64,000 nucleotides of DNA. Source: Candidatus Poribacteria bacterium (lineage in GTDB: Bacteria > Poribacteria > WGA-4E > WGA-3G). Location: positions 62,001 to 126,000 of the forward strand of contig JAJEET010000019.1 of the NCBI GenBank assembly GCA_022820835.1. The letters are read 5' to 3'. Below the pieces are notes generated by a model. That model had not been told where the DNA came from. It saw only the letters and a program-made list of their open reading frames with translations, and made no database searches. Made by a program: the position numbers and the translations under genes. This document shows, one piece after another, positions 43,363 through 53,441 of this stretch (the stretch's first letter is position 1; each line of letters opens with the position of its first letter).

Positions 43363-46296
43363 ATGAGAAATTTCTGCCTAATACTCACAATATTCATAAC
43401 TTGCCTTAGTTATTCAGCCAGCCATGCTGTGACAATACCAGATGCCAACTTGGCTGCTGCTGTGCGGGAAGCACTCGATTTAGTTCCAACGGACCCTATT
43501 ACACAAACGGCACTGGAAAAATTAGAAAATTTAGATGCGAAAGAGAAAGGTATAAAAGACCTAACCGGATTGGAAACAGCAACAGGGTTAAGGACTTTGG
43601 TTCTTGACGGGAATCAGATCACGGATGTTAAACCAATCGCGGATTTAACGAACTTAACAGAACTCTCTCTTAGAAATAATCAGATCCTGGACATCACACC
43701 CCTTGCGAAGTTGGCACACCTCACAGAATTATCGTGCAGCAACAATCAGATCAGCGATATAAAACCGATTGTCGGATTGACAGCACTGACGCATTTGTAT
43801 ATTGGAAGGAATCCGATCGCTGACATTACACCGCTTGTAGGAATGAAGCAGTTAAGGGCGTTAAATCTTGGGGGTAATCCAATCAACGACCTCTCACCGT
43901 TTTCAGGCATGACGGAATTGAGGAGGTTATGGCTTTGGGAATCGCAAATTAGCGATATTACACTGCTTACGGGATTGTCCGAGTTGACAGAACTATCCCT
44001 CAGCGGGAATCCAGTCAGCGATATCACACCGCTTGCGAGCTTAACGAAACTGGAAAAGTTATACCTCATAGAAAATCAGATTAACGACCTAAAGCCACTC
44101 AACGGGCTGGCGAAACTGACAACATTGTGGATCGACAAAAATCAAATCACGGACATTACACCGCTTGCAGGGTTGACGCAGCTCACAGATCTAACCCTTA
44201 TGGATAATGAAGTTAGCGACATAAAACCTATCGCTAATTTGACGCAGTTAAGATGGTTGCGGCTCTGGGGCAATCAGATAAATGACATCACACCACTTGC
44301 TGAGTTAGCACAGTTGAAGTCGTTAAATCTTAGACAGAATCAAATTACGAACATAGCACCGCTTGCAAGATTGACACAGTTGACAGAACTATACCTCAGT
44401 GCTAATCAAATCAATAGCATCACGCCGCTTGTTGAATTGCCGCAATTGACGAGATTATCGCTTGACAATAATAAGATTAGCGACATAAGACCGCTTGAAG
44501 GATTGACAGCGTTAACGTTCTTATCCATTCACGATAATAAGATTAGCGACATAAAGCCACTTGCGGGGCTTGTACAACTTCGTAACTTATTGCTCACGGG
44601 AAACCAAATCGAGGATATAGAACCGATCGCGGGGTTGATAGAACTCAGACAGTTATGGCTTTCAGTGAATCAAATTAGTGACATAAAACCGGTCACTAAC
44701 CTGACACAACTGACACAATTGTTGATGTATAACAATCAAATCAGTGACATCACACCGGTCGCGAATCTCACGCAGCTAAAGCAGCTATGGTTTCAGGGCA
44801 ACCTAATCAGTGACATAAAACCAGTCACTAACCTGACACAACTGACAGATTTATCGATGTCTAGCAATCAAATCAGTGATCTAAGACCACTCGCTAATCT
44901 GACGCGGTTAAACGCCTTGCGGTTCGGCAACAACCTAAGTAGTGACATCACACCGGTCGCGAATCTCACGCAGCTAAAGCAGCTATGGTTTCAGGGCAAC
45001 CAAATCAGCGACATAAAACCACTCGCAGAACTGACGCAATTAGAAAAATTAAACATCTCGGCAAATCAGGTTAGCGACATCGCACCGCTTGCTAACCTAA
45101 CGCAGCTGACAGAATTGTGGTTCCAAGACAATCAGATCAAGGATATCAGTCCTGTTGAAAATTTGACGAATTTAACGCTTTTAAATGTCAAAGGGAATCC
45201 GATTCAGGATATGGGACCCCTCGAAAGACTTTTGGTCCTTCTCCCTGACTTGAAATTAGATATCCACTTGGATCCGACAATACTGGATGTTAATTTAGCC
45301 AACATAGTGCGAAAGGCACTCGGTTTGAGCCCCAGCGACACCATCCCGCCAAAGAAATTAGAAGAATTAGAACACCTGGATGCTGATGACAGAAGGATAA
45401 CCGATTTAACAGGACTTGAGAAAGCAACAGGATTAAAAACACTAGAACTTCGCAGGAATCAAATTACTGATATTACCCCGTTGACTGGATTAACACAGTT
45501 GACAAAGTTATACCTCATGAAGAATCAAATCAGCGACATCACGCCACTAGCTAATTTGACCCTGTTAACCGAATTATCCCTTGCAGAAAATCATATCCGT
45601 GATATTACGCCCCTTGCAGGATTGACGCAATTGACAAGGTTATGGCTCTGGGACAATCATATCCGCGACATCGAACCCCTCACTGGATCGGTGCAGCTGA
45701 CAGAATTATGGCTCAGCACAAATCAGATTCGCGATATTATTCCCCTCACAGGATTGACACAGTTAACAAAGTTACGGCTCCAGAGAAATCGGATAAGTGA
45801 CATCACCCCTCTAACCGAATCGGTTTCGCTAAGAGAGTTAAATATCGGAGGCAATCAAATCACCGACGTAAAACCAGTTTCTGGTTTGACTCAGTTGACA
45901 CAGCTTTGGGCTTGGCGGAATCAAATTACCGACATCGCCCCAATCACTGAATTGACTCAGTTAACGAAGTTAGTGATCTGGGGGAATCAAATCAGCGACA
46001 TCTCACCACTTGCTAAGCTAACCCGTTTGACGGAGTTGGGGCTTGGGCGGAACCAAATCCAAGACCTTTCACCCATCGCTGGAGCCACACAGTTAAGTGT
46101 TTTGCACCTTGACCGTAACCGGATCAATGACATCAGCCAGATTGAACAGTTTACAAGTTTAACGCGTTTAAAGGTTGGAGAGAATCCGATTCAGAATATG
46201 GAACCGCTCCGCAGACTCCTTCAACAGGTTCCAGATTTGGAACTCGATATACCAGCACCAGTGGAGCTGGATATTTCACCGCCTACAAATAGGTGA
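43363..46296 (+). CDS. Secreted leucine-rich-repeat protein (internalin-like repeats)
   Basis: A 977-residue protein with a signal peptide ([17 protein letters not shown]) and about forty 22-residue leucine-rich repeats of the form LTQLTxLxLxxNQIxDIxPL. Two arrays are separated by a cap-like segment (about 625-690) that repeats the N-terminal cap: [16 protein letters not shown] against [16 protein letters not shown]. The fold is a curved solenoid for protein or sugar binding outside the cytoplasm. Several repeat blocks are exact DNA duplications, so the array is still changing length. It lies between the DUF1549/DUF1553 gene and the DUF1501 pair and could be their binding partner. Confidence 0.9.
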   Translation: MRNFCLILTIFITCLSYSASHAVTIPDANLAAAVREALDLVPTDPITQTALEKLENLDAKEKGIKDLTGLETATGLRTLVLDGNQITDVKPIADLTNLTELSLRNNQILDITPLAKLAHLTELSCSNNQISDIKPIVGLTALTHLYIGRNPIADITPLVGMKQLRALNLGGNPINDLSPFSGMTELRRLWLWESQISDITLLTGLSELTELSLSGNPVSDITPLASLTKLEKLYLIENQINDLKPLNGLAKLTTLWIDKNQITDITPLAGLTQLTDLTLMDNEVSDIKPIANLTQLRWLRLWGNQINDITPLAELAQLKSLNLRQNQITNIAPLARLTQLTELYLSANQINSITPLVELPQLTRLSLDNNKISDIRPLEGLTALTFLSIHDNKISDIKPLAGLVQLRNLLLTGNQIEDIEPIAGLIELRQLWLSVNQISDIKPVTNLTQLTQLLMYNNQISDITPVANLTQLKQLWFQGNLISDIKPVTNLTQLTDLSMSSNQISDLRPLANLTRLNALRFGNNLSSDITPVANLTQLKQLWFQGNQISDIKPLAELTQLEKLNISANQVSDIAPLANLTQLTELWFQDNQIKDISPVENLTNLTLLNVKGNPIQDMGPLERLLVLLPDLKLDIHLDPTILDVNLANIVRKALGLSPSDTIPPKKLEELEHLDADDRRITDLTGLEKATGLKTLELRRNQITDITPLTGLTQLTKLYLMKNQISDITPLANLTLLTELSLAENHIRDITPLAGLTQLTRLWLWDNHIRDIEPLTGSVQLTELWLSTNQIRDIIPLTGLTQLTKLRLQRNRISDITPLTESVSLRELNIGGNQITDVKPVSGLTQLTQLWAWRNQITDIAPITELTQLTKLVIWGNQISDISPLAKLTRLTELGLGRNQIQDLSPIAGATQLSVLHLDRNRINDISQIEQFTSLTRLKVGENPIQNMEPLRRLLQQVPDLELDIPAPVELDISPPTNR
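44743..44802 (+). repeat. 60-bp exact repeat inside the LRR gene, copy 1
   Basis: These 60 bases recur without change at 44941-45000, an offset of 198 bp or exactly three 66-bp repeat units. A second near-exact block at 44677 recurs at 44809 (offset 132 bp, two units). Both point to recent in-frame duplication. Confidence 0.85.
44941..45000 (+). repeat. 60-bp exact repeat inside the LRR gene, copy 2
   Basis: Identical to 44743-44802. It encodes [20 protein letters not shown] in both places. Confidence 0.85.
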
Positions 46297-46346
46297 AATG
46301 TGTTGACCTTAGCCGAAGCGTAGGAGTTTCAAAAAGGAGAGAAACT

Positions 46347-47825
46347 ATGGACCCGATTAAAGAATATTTGCAGCTTGAAACGCGTCGCCAATTTTTTGGT
46401 AAATGTGCTATGGGACTTGGGGGTGCAGCCCTCGCCTCACTTTTACCGAATGGCGTTGTTCAAGCCCTCGAACAGCAAGCAGGAACGCGAATTGGCGGTT
46501 TACCGGAACTCCCGCATTTTGCGCCGAAGGCGAAACGCGCCATCTACCTATTCATGTCCGGTGCCCCCTCGCAGATGGATCTGTACGACTATAAGCCGAC
46601 GATGGGAGAATGGTTTGATAAAGACCTCCCAGAAACGGTACGGATGGGTCAACGCCTCACAACAATGACCTCCGGACAAGCCCGTTTTCCGATCGCACCG
46701 TCTATCTTCGAGTTTCAAAAGTACGACAACGGTAGCAACGGCGCGTGGATTAGCGAATTGCTGCCGCATACTGCTTCCATGGTAAAAGACATCGCCATTA
46801 TCAAATCGATACACACCGATGCGATTAATCACGATCCGGCGATCACCTTTGTCTGTACGGGTGACGAAACTCCGGGCAAACCGAGCCTCGGTGCGTGGTT
46901 GAGTTATGGACTCGGCAGCGAAAACAGAAATCTGCCAGCATTTATCGTGATGAACGCCACATGGAGCGGTCCGAAAGGTGCGCAGGCACTCTATAACCGG
47001 CTCTGGGGATCCGGTTTCCTGCCTTCGGAACACCAAGGTGTGCTGCTCCGTAGTCAAGGCGATCCGGTGCTTTTTCTCTCAAATCCTGAGGGTATGAGTG
47101 AAAAAGCCCGGAAACGGATGCTCGATTCGTTGGTTAAACTTAACGAGGAACTCTACCAAGAAGTCGGTGACCCGGAAACACATGCGCGTATCTCGCAATA
47201 TGAGATGGCATACCGTATGCAGACCTCCGTGCCGGAACTCACAGACCTGACACAAGAATCTGACAAAGTTAAAGAGATGTACGGACCCGAGGTTGACACG
47301 CCGGGTACATTTGCCAACTGCTGTATCCTCGCACGTCGGATGATGGAGCGTGATGTCCGACTCGTCCAAATCTTCCATCGCGGTTGGGACCAGCACGGTG
47401 ATCTACCCAAAAACATCCGTAACCAAGCACGCGATATTGATCAACCCTCGACGGCACTCGTTCAAGATTTGAAACAACGTGGGATGCTTGACGATACACT
47501 TGTTGTCTGGGGGGGTGAGTTCGGACGGACTGTCTACTGCCAGGGGGCACTCTCGAAAGAGAACTACGGACGCGATCATCATCCGAAATGTTTCACGATA
47601 TGGATGGCTGGTGCCGGTATCAAAGGTGGTATTGTTCACGGTGAAACCGATGACTTTAGTTATAACATCGTCAAAGACCCGGTCTCGGTTCGCGACCTAA
47701 ACGCGACGATTCTCAACCAACTCGGTATCGACCATGAACGTTTGACCTTCAAGTTCCAAGGACTTGATCATCGGTTAACAGGTGTTGAAGAGAAAGCGCG
47801 GGTTGTCAACGAGATATTGGCATGA
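46347..47825 (+). CDS. DUF1501 twin-arginine-exported protein, copy 1
   Basis: A 492-residue protein of the DUF1501 family (sulfatase-like alkaline phosphatase fold). The N-terminus [21 protein letters not shown] is a twin-arginine signal, so it is exported folded. Family motifs include [37 protein letters not shown] and [11 protein letters not shown]. Export beside the DUF1549/DUF1553 protein suggests a joint extracytoplasmic role, probably in polymer breakdown. That role is inference. ATG 46347 has AAGGAGA 7 nt before it; a GTG at 46293 overlaps the LRR gene and was rejected. The next gene is a close tandem copy. Confidence 0.9.
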   Translation: MDPIKEYLQLETRRQFFGKCAMGLGGAALASLLPNGVVQALEQQAGTRIGGLPELPHFAPKAKRAIYLFMSGAPSQMDLYDYKPTMGEWFDKDLPETVRMGQRLTTMTSGQARFPIAPSIFEFQKYDNGSNGAWISELLPHTASMVKDIAIIKSIHTDAINHDPAITFVCTGDETPGKPSLGAWLSYGLGSENRNLPAFIVMNATWSGPKGAQALYNRLWGSGFLPSEHQGVLLRSQGDPVLFLSNPEGMSEKARKRMLDSLVKLNEELYQEVGDPETHARISQYEMAYRMQTSVPELTDLTQESDKVKEMYGPEVDTPGTFANCCILARRMMERDVRLVQIFHRGWDQHGDLPKNIRNQARDIDQPSTALVQDLKQRGMLDDTLVVWGGEFGRTVYCQGALSKENYGRDHHPKCFTIWMAGAGIKGGIVHGETDDFSYNIVKDPVSVRDLNATILNQLGIDHERLTFKFQGLDHRLTGVEEKARVVNEILA

Positions 47826-47831
47826 AAAAAT

Positions 47832-47935
47832 AGTTAACAGTCTCCAGTAACCAGTAACCAGAAAAGAGATACTTGGATAACATAACCTCTCTTAACTGGA
47901 AACTTGTAACTGGCCACTGGAAACTTCAATAGGTA
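47832..47935. repeat. Intergenic repeat with CAGTAACCAG/AACTGG words
   Basis: The gap between the two DUF1501 genes holds CAGTAACCAGTAACCAG on one side and AACTGGAAACTTGTAACTGG on the other. Inside, AAGAGA and TCTCTT can pair. It looks like a diverged member of the dispersed intergenic repeat seen also near 3430, 23330, 50660, 59100 and 63270-63570. Confidence 0.55.
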
Positions 47936-47957
47936 TCGCAAAGGAGCGTCAGATAAA

Positions 47958-49436
47958 ATGGACCCCATTAAGGAATATCTTAAACTTGAAACGCGTCGCC
48001 AATTCTTCGGTAAATGTGCTATGGGACTCGGCGGTGCAGCCCTCGCCTCGTTATTGCCAAACACGCTTGCGAATGCGATCGAACAGCAAGCCGTGCCTCA
48101 GACAGGCGGTCTTCCTGAACTCCCGCACTTCGCGCCGAAAGCGAAACGCGCGATCTATCTATTCATGTCCGGCGCACCGTCGCAGATGGATCTGTATGAC
48201 TATAAACCGGTGATGGGGGAATGGTTCGATAAAGAACTCCCGGAAACGGTACGGATGGGTCAACGTCTCACGACGATGACCTCCGGTCAGAAACGTTTTC
48301 CGATTGCGCCGTCTATTTTCGAGTTTCAAAAGCATGACAACGGTAGCGATGGTGCTTGGCTTAGCGAATTGCTGCCGCATACCGCCTCTATGGTCAAAGA
48401 TATAGCGATTATCAAATCGGTACACACGGAGGCGATTAACCACGATCCGGCGATCACCTATGTTTGTACCGGCAACGAGACTCCGGGCAAACCGAGCCTC
48501 GGCGCATGGCTCAGCTACGGATTAGGGACTGAGAACAGAAACCTTCCGTCTTTCATTGTGATGAACGCGACGTGGACAGGCAGGAAATCAGCACAAGCAC
48601 TTTACAATCGGCTTTGGGGTGCTGGATTCCTTCCGTCTGAGCATCAAGGTGTGCTGCTCCGCAGTCAAGGCGATCCGGTGCTGTTCCTCTCAAATCCTGA
48701 AGGTATGAGTGAAAAAGCCCGGAAACGGATGCTCGATTCGTTGGTGAAACTCAACGAAGAACTTTATGAAGAAGTCGGTGATCCGGAAACGCATGCGCGT
48801 ATCTCGCAATATGAGATGGCATACCGTATGCAGACCTCCGTGCCGGAACTCACAGACTTGAAACAGGAACCCGATAACATTTTGGAGATGTACGGTCCTG
48901 ATGTCCACACACCGGGTACGTTTGCGCACTGCTGTATCCTTGCACGTCGGATGATGGAACGCGATGTCCGACTCGTCCAAATCTTCCATCGCGGTTGGGA
49001 CCAACACGGGAATCTTCCAAAGGACATCCGTAACCAGGCGCGCGATATTGATCAGCCCTCAACAGCACTCGTTCAAGACCTGAAACAACGGGGTATGCTT
49101 GACGATACGCTCGTCGTCTGGGGCGGTGAGTTCGGACGGACTGTTTACTGCCAAGGTGCACTCACAAAAGAGAACTATGGGCGCGACCATCACCCGAAAT
49201 GCTTCACGATGTGGATGGCTGGTGCCGGCATCAAAGGTGGTATTGTTCACGGTGAAACTGATGACTTTAGTTATAACATCGTCAAAGACCCTGTCTCGGT
49301 TCGAGACCTAAACGCGACAATCCTCAATCAACTCGGTATCGACCACGAACGGTTGACCTTCAAGTTCCAAGGGCTCGATCACCGGTTAACTGGGGTCGAG
49401 GAGAAAGCACGAGTCGTTAGTGAGATCCTTGCATAA
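47958..49436 (+). CDS. DUF1501 twin-arginine-exported protein, copy 2
   Basis: Same length (492 residues) as the upstream copy, with about 40 differences counted by eye, many clustered at residues 35-50 just after the twin-arginine signal [14 protein letters not shown]. The C-terminal 140 residues differ at only three places. All family motifs are kept, so both copies should be functional. AAAGGAG precedes the ATG by about 11 nt. Its TAA shares one base with the ATG of the next gene (TAATG), so the oxidoreductase is probably coupled to it. Confidence 0.9.
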   Translation: MDPIKEYLKLETRRQFFGKCAMGLGGAALASLLPNTLANAIEQQAVPQTGGLPELPHFAPKAKRAIYLFMSGAPSQMDLYDYKPVMGEWFDKELPETVRMGQRLTTMTSGQKRFPIAPSIFEFQKHDNGSDGAWLSELLPHTASMVKDIAIIKSVHTEAINHDPAITYVCTGNETPGKPSLGAWLSYGLGTENRNLPSFIVMNATWTGRKSAQALYNRLWGAGFLPSEHQGVLLRSQGDPVLFLSNPEGMSEKARKRMLDSLVKLNEELYEEVGDPETHARISQYEMAYRMQTSVPELTDLKQEPDNILEMYGPDVHTPGTFAHCCILARRMMERDVRLVQIFHRGWDQHGNLPKDIRNQARDIDQPSTALVQDLKQRGMLDDTLVVWGGEFGRTVYCQGALTKENYGRDHHPKCFTMWMAGAGIKGGIVHGETDDFSYNIVKDPVSVRDLNATILNQLGIDHERLTFKFQGLDHRLTGVEEKARVVSEILA

Positions 49437-50593
49437 TGAAACAATTAAAAGCAGTTGTGGTTGGGGCAGGTTGGTCGGCAGAAGGACACACAAAGGCGTT
49501 TCAGCATTACGGCGTTGAGGTGTTGGCGATCTGTGCGCGTAAGCCGGGTGTCGTGCAGAAAGTCGCGGACGGGTTAGGTGTACCAGAGGCATCAACGGAT
49601 TGGCGGGAGAGTCTGCTGAGACATAAACCGGACATCGTCGCACTGACAACGCCTGCGGTTCTACGGGTAGAGGTCATCAAATTAGCGGTGGAACTCGGAT
49701 GCCATATTATTAGCGAGAAACCGTTAGCACGGACGGCGGCCGAAGCCGAACATATTCATAATCTTGTCAAAGACACCGGACTGAAACACGGTTTCGCCGC
49801 GACGCATCTATATGATCCAAGCGTCTCTTATGTTCAAGAACTATTGACACAACAGCATCTTATCGGCGAACTAACGGCAGTCGATATCGGATACAGCCGC
49901 CGGATTCCGAGCCACACGCCTTCAAAAACAGTCAAGCCGTGGAATTGGATGAGTTCTTTAGCACACGGTGGTGGTGCGTTGAACAACGGACTTACACATC
50001 GGCTTGGTATGTTGGAACGGATGACCGGCATGAAAGTCGTCTCGGCTGTCGGTGAAGCGAAAACTGCCATCAGAAAAGCACCTGTTGTTCCCGAAATTCG
50101 TGACTTTCGAGAGTGGCGACGCAGGTCAATCACACACGAGGAGGCATCAAAACTTGAGTGGCGGGTGTGTGACGCAGAATGGGATTATTCGGCGCTCTTT
50201 AAATTAGCGGCTTCAGACCCAGAGGGTGAAAACACTATCCTTGTAACGATGCGTACGAATCCGGGGGTGCCGTCGCATTCGCCGACCGGTGGTTGGTATT
50301 TTTATGGTACTCGTGGAACGCTTGTTGGAAGGGGTGGACATATCTTGTCGCCTATCACGAACCACATTGCGGAAACGAGCGAGGAGTTGCCGGTTCCAGA
50401 GACGTTAACAGATGCTTTACCGCGTATTGGGGACGATATCCAAAACAAATGGGTTGCACTCGTACGGGATTTCCTCGCGGATATCGAGAACCGTCCCCAC
50501 GATCCTTACTTAACATTCCAAGACGGTTGGCGTTACCAGATCGCTATTGACGCAATCCGGGCGAGTAGCGGCTGGACAGTGATTCCCACCTGA
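49436..50593 (+). CDS. Gfo/Idh/MocA-family oxidoreductase
   Basis: A 385-residue NAD(P)-dependent dehydrogenase. The Rossmann start is AVVVGAGWSAEGH and the catalytic lysine motif HIISEKPLARTAAEAEH. The long C-terminal domain contains SLAHGGGALNNGLTHRLGML, with the usual active-site His. It is translationally coupled to the second DUF1501 gene, so it may process a sugar released outside the cell. The substrate is unknown. Confidence 0.9.
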   Translation: MKQLKAVVVGAGWSAEGHTKAFQHYGVEVLAICARKPGVVQKVADGLGVPEASTDWRESLLRHKPDIVALTTPAVLRVEVIKLAVELGCHIISEKPLARTAAEAEHIHNLVKDTGLKHGFAATHLYDPSVSYVQELLTQQHLIGELTAVDIGYSRRIPSHTPSKTVKPWNWMSSLAHGGGALNNGLTHRLGMLERMTGMKVVSAVGEAKTAIRKAPVVPEIRDFREWRRRSITHEEASKLEWRVCDAEWDYSALFKLAASDPEGENTILVTMRTNPGVPSHSPTGGWYFYGTRGTLVGRGGHILSPITNHIAETSEELPVPETLTDALPRIGDDIQNKWVALVRDFLADIENRPHDPYLTFQDGWRYQIAIDAIRASSGWTVIPT

Positions 50594-50706
50594 TTTTCGT
50601 GTTCTTGTCGTTCAAAATGGGTGTCAATTGTCAGAAAGAGGCTTCCGGATTATCCTACCCCGTCTTGTAACTGACAACTGATAACCGATAACCAAATGGA
50701 AACCTT

Positions 50707-52152
50707 ATGCCTAAACTGGTTGTAAAAAATTTTATCAATATCCGTGAAGTAGAAATCGACACGGATAAGACCCTAATTGTCTTTATCGGCGCGACTGCCA
50801 GTGGCAAAAGCGTGCTTGCGAAGCTGCTCTATTTTTTTCATGAACTCGTTCGTGATTTCCGTCAATACATCAAAGAGGTTAACGCCGACCCATCAGGGCC
50901 CCTGGATTCCGCTTCACAAGACCTGTCATCGGTTTTCCATGAACAAATCGCGCATAAATTCCGGGAATTTTTTGGCGATGTGAGCGAGTTAACGCTGACT
51001 CAGGACGATACCGATACCGCAAAACCGTTTGAAATCACCTATCATTATACAGCAGATAGTGCTATTACATTGACATTGGATGCCGAAAAAACGCTTGAGG
51101 TCCGGCTCCCGGGTGTTATGGACGAGATTGAATCCCTTTGTGTTGCGCTCCAAGAAAAGTTGAAAAAGTTTGATAAAAAGCGGATGCGTGGTATAATGTC
51201 AGAGTTAGATGCGGATTCATCTACAAAAGCGGATGCTTCTTCAGTGGAGGCGGACAATGATCGGGCATCTAAACGGAACGAACGGTTCCTCTTTATCTTG
51301 GAGATGGCGATAGGACTCAGCGACATTACGGAGAAGTTAGCCGGGACGTACCGTGACAGTTTGTTCATCCCGGCGGATCGGAATATCGCTGTTAATTACC
51401 CAGATGCACTTAAGAGGATCTTCTATGGTGGTATCAAAAGTGATCTCCAGACGCGTGCTGCGACCCGTCCGCGTGCGAATCTATACCTCATCGCACGGTT
51501 TTTGGAAAAGAACGAGGAGTTCCTCGATATTTTCAGTGCCCAGAATTTCCACAACATTTATGACGAAAGAGCGGAAGCCGAGTCGGATAGTATCGATAAA
51601 CCGGTGATAGAATTTCTACTCAAGAATATCTCGCGTATCTTAGAGAGCGAATATGAAACGATAGGCGAGGTACTTGAATCGGAACTTTATTTACATCTCA
51701 CTGGCGAAAACGCTACGCTCTTAGAGCGCGCATCCGCTGGACAGCAAAACGTTATACGTATTCTGCAAGATATGTTCACGAATGTGCTCTACAACGAAGT
51801 CACTTTCCGAGTGATAGAAGAGCCGGAAGCGCACCTACACCCGATAGCGCAAAAACACCTCATGCATATCCTTGCGCTGATGCGGAACCATATTGATAGC
51901 CAGATTGTTCTGACAACGCATAGTCCCTATTTATTAGCGGTACTTCAAAACCTTCTAACCGCTGGCCAACAGTCAGTGAAGACCCCTGATACCGCGACAG
52001 AAATTCAAGAACGTGCCCCAGAACTCTGTTGGCTGCTGCCAGATGATGTCGAGGTCTATCATCTTAAAGGCGGTGTCAGTCATGCTATTGTGCAGCCCGA
52101 TAGTAAACCTGTGCTTGAGAACCCGCTTGCTGATCTCCTTGCAGATTTCTAA
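50707..52152 (+). CDS. AAA_21-type ATPase
   Basis: A 481-residue ABC/SMC-like ATPase. Walker A GATASGKS is at 28-35. The second half has the signature-like ASAGQQNVIRIL, Walker B FRVIEEPEAHLHP and H-loop LTTHSPYLL. The middle is long and helical (FLFILEMAIGLSDITEKLAG). It is alone as an ATPase but lies 73 bp before a membrane channel gene on the same strand. Such ATPases are common in defence and DNA-repair roles, and here no nuclease partner is seen. The start region carries a repeat word (AACTGACAACTGATAACC) and only a weak ribosome-binding site. Confidence 0.85.
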   Translation: MPKLVVKNFINIREVEIDTDKTLIVFIGATASGKSVLAKLLYFFHELVRDFRQYIKEVNADPSGPLDSASQDLSSVFHEQIAHKFREFFGDVSELTLTQDDTDTAKPFEITYHYTADSAITLTLDAEKTLEVRLPGVMDEIESLCVALQEKLKKFDKKRMRGIMSELDADSSTKADASSVEADNDRASKRNERFLFILEMAIGLSDITEKLAGTYRDSLFIPADRNIAVNYPDALKRIFYGGIKSDLQTRAATRPRANLYLIARFLEKNEEFLDIFSAQNFHNIYDERAEAESDSIDKPVIEFLLKNISRILESEYETIGEVLESELYLHLTGENATLLERASAGQQNVIRILQDMFTNVLYNEVTFRVIEEPEAHLHPIAQKHLMHILALMRNHIDSQIVLTTHSPYLLAVLQNLLTAGQQSVKTPDTATEIQERAPELCWLLPDDVEVYHLKGGVSHAIVQPDSKPVLENPLADLLADF

Positions 52153-52225
52153 ACGGGTGCCGGAATCCGCGAGTACGAACACCACAACTAAAATTTGAAT
52201 TTAGAACACACGGTAAGAGATACAG

Positions 52226-53386
52226 ATGTACGAGAAACACGGCGAAACCATTAAAGCGAGAGTGTTCTTAGAGGCACTACAGAGTGATGCAACGACCATT
52301 ATCCTAACGAATTGCATCATTGAAGGCGTTGTTGATATTTTTTCTGTCGAGTTAGAACGCGGCGACAACGACCAGGTCCTTCTCAACAAAAATGTCTCTT
52401 GCATCGGGTGTACATTTAGAAACATCGTTAATTTCCGGACGGTTGTTTTCCAAAAAGATGTGGATTTTCGGCGTACGCTCTTTGAGGCGGACCTTGATTT
52501 CGATGAAGCCATTTTTCATGGGACTTCTGCGTTCCGTGAGGCGATTTTCCAAAAGCGGGCCGACTTTCATAGCGCGATCTTCCACAAAAGTGTCAGTTTT
52601 TGGCGGGCAGGATTTAACAATGTTGCCGACTTTCATAGGGTTCAATTCCGCAGAAACGCGGTATTCCATGAGACGAACTTCTACAATGAAGTCAACTTTC
52701 GGCGGGCACAGTTCCAAGGTATACTCGACTGCACTGGGACGTGGTTCCCTGAGACAACAGCGTTCAATAGTGCGTCATTTCTCGGAACTGCTAACTTTAC
52801 TGGGGCGCAGTTTATGTCTGTCGTTGCTTTTCGTGATATTCGGTATATTCCGAACACGTTATACCGGTCCCTCAGAGACAAACTGGATCGAAAAGGGCAT
52901 TATCCGACCGAGTTCTATTTAGATAGCCGACACGTTGATGAGGTAGAGAACCCGTTTTTCAAACGATATGTCGCTGACCAGCAGTTTATCCGTGCCTTCA
53001 ACCAGGCGAATCCGGTGCTGGCACGTTTATGGCGCTGGAGTTCGGATTACGGTCGGAGTTTGGCACTCTGGGCAGCATGGTCTGTCCTTTTCGTTTTCTT
53101 GTTCGCGATTGCGTACAGGTTCCCGGTGCCATCGTGGATGTCGTTATGGTTGGAAAATTTCACGCCACAATTTCATCAAACCACAGGTGCGTATAGCGGG
53201 GATCCGTTAACATTTTGGGACTGCATCTATTTTAGCGTCGTTACTTTTACGACGCTCGGTTTCGGAGATATTGTATCGGACAATACCGCCGCACGTTTTC
53301 TCGTCACTTTAGAGGTGATTTTTGGGTACGTGATGTTAGGTGGGTTAATTAGTATCTTCGCAAACAAACTGGCGAGTCGGAGTTAA
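52226..53386 (+). CDS. Pentapeptide-repeat protein fused to a two-TM potassium channel
   Basis: A 386-residue protein. Residues 40-215 carry pentapeptide-like repeats (VDFRRTLFEADLDFDEAIF pattern) that should fold into a square beta-helix. The C-terminus has two membrane helices (ALWAAWSVLFVFLFAIAYRF; LEVIFGYVMLGGLISIF) around a pore loop with the selectivity filter TTLGFGD, the K+ channel signature. A soluble beta-helix is therefore attached to a KcsA-like pore. It may be a ligand- or tension-regulated channel. Start ATG 52226 follows AAGAGAT. It may be co-transcribed with the ATPase upstream. Confidence 0.88.
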   Translation: MYEKHGETIKARVFLEALQSDATTIILTNCIIEGVVDIFSVELERGDNDQVLLNKNVSCIGCTFRNIVNFRTVVFQKDVDFRRTLFEADLDFDEAIFHGTSAFREAIFQKRADFHSAIFHKSVSFWRAGFNNVADFHRVQFRRNAVFHETNFYNEVNFRRAQFQGILDCTGTWFPETTAFNSASFLGTANFTGAQFMSVVAFRDIRYIPNTLYRSLRDKLDRKGHYPTEFYLDSRHVDEVENPFFKRYVADQQFIRAFNQANPVLARLWRWSSDYGRSLALWAAWSVLFVFLFAIAYRFPVPSWMSLWLENFTPQFHQTTGAYSGDPLTFWDCIYFSVVTFTTLGFGDIVSDNTAARFLVTLEVIFGYVMLGGLISIFANKLASRS

Positions 53387-53441
53387 TTCGCTGATGTGTT
53401 GTTGGGTTTTGCTATCTTTATTTTTTCAAAGGAGTCTCTCT

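Noticed and set aside
46548..47396. Minus-strand open frames in the DUF1501 genes, present in both copies
   Set aside because: Both copies show the same antisense frames because the genes are near-identical; they follow codon bias, not independent conservation.
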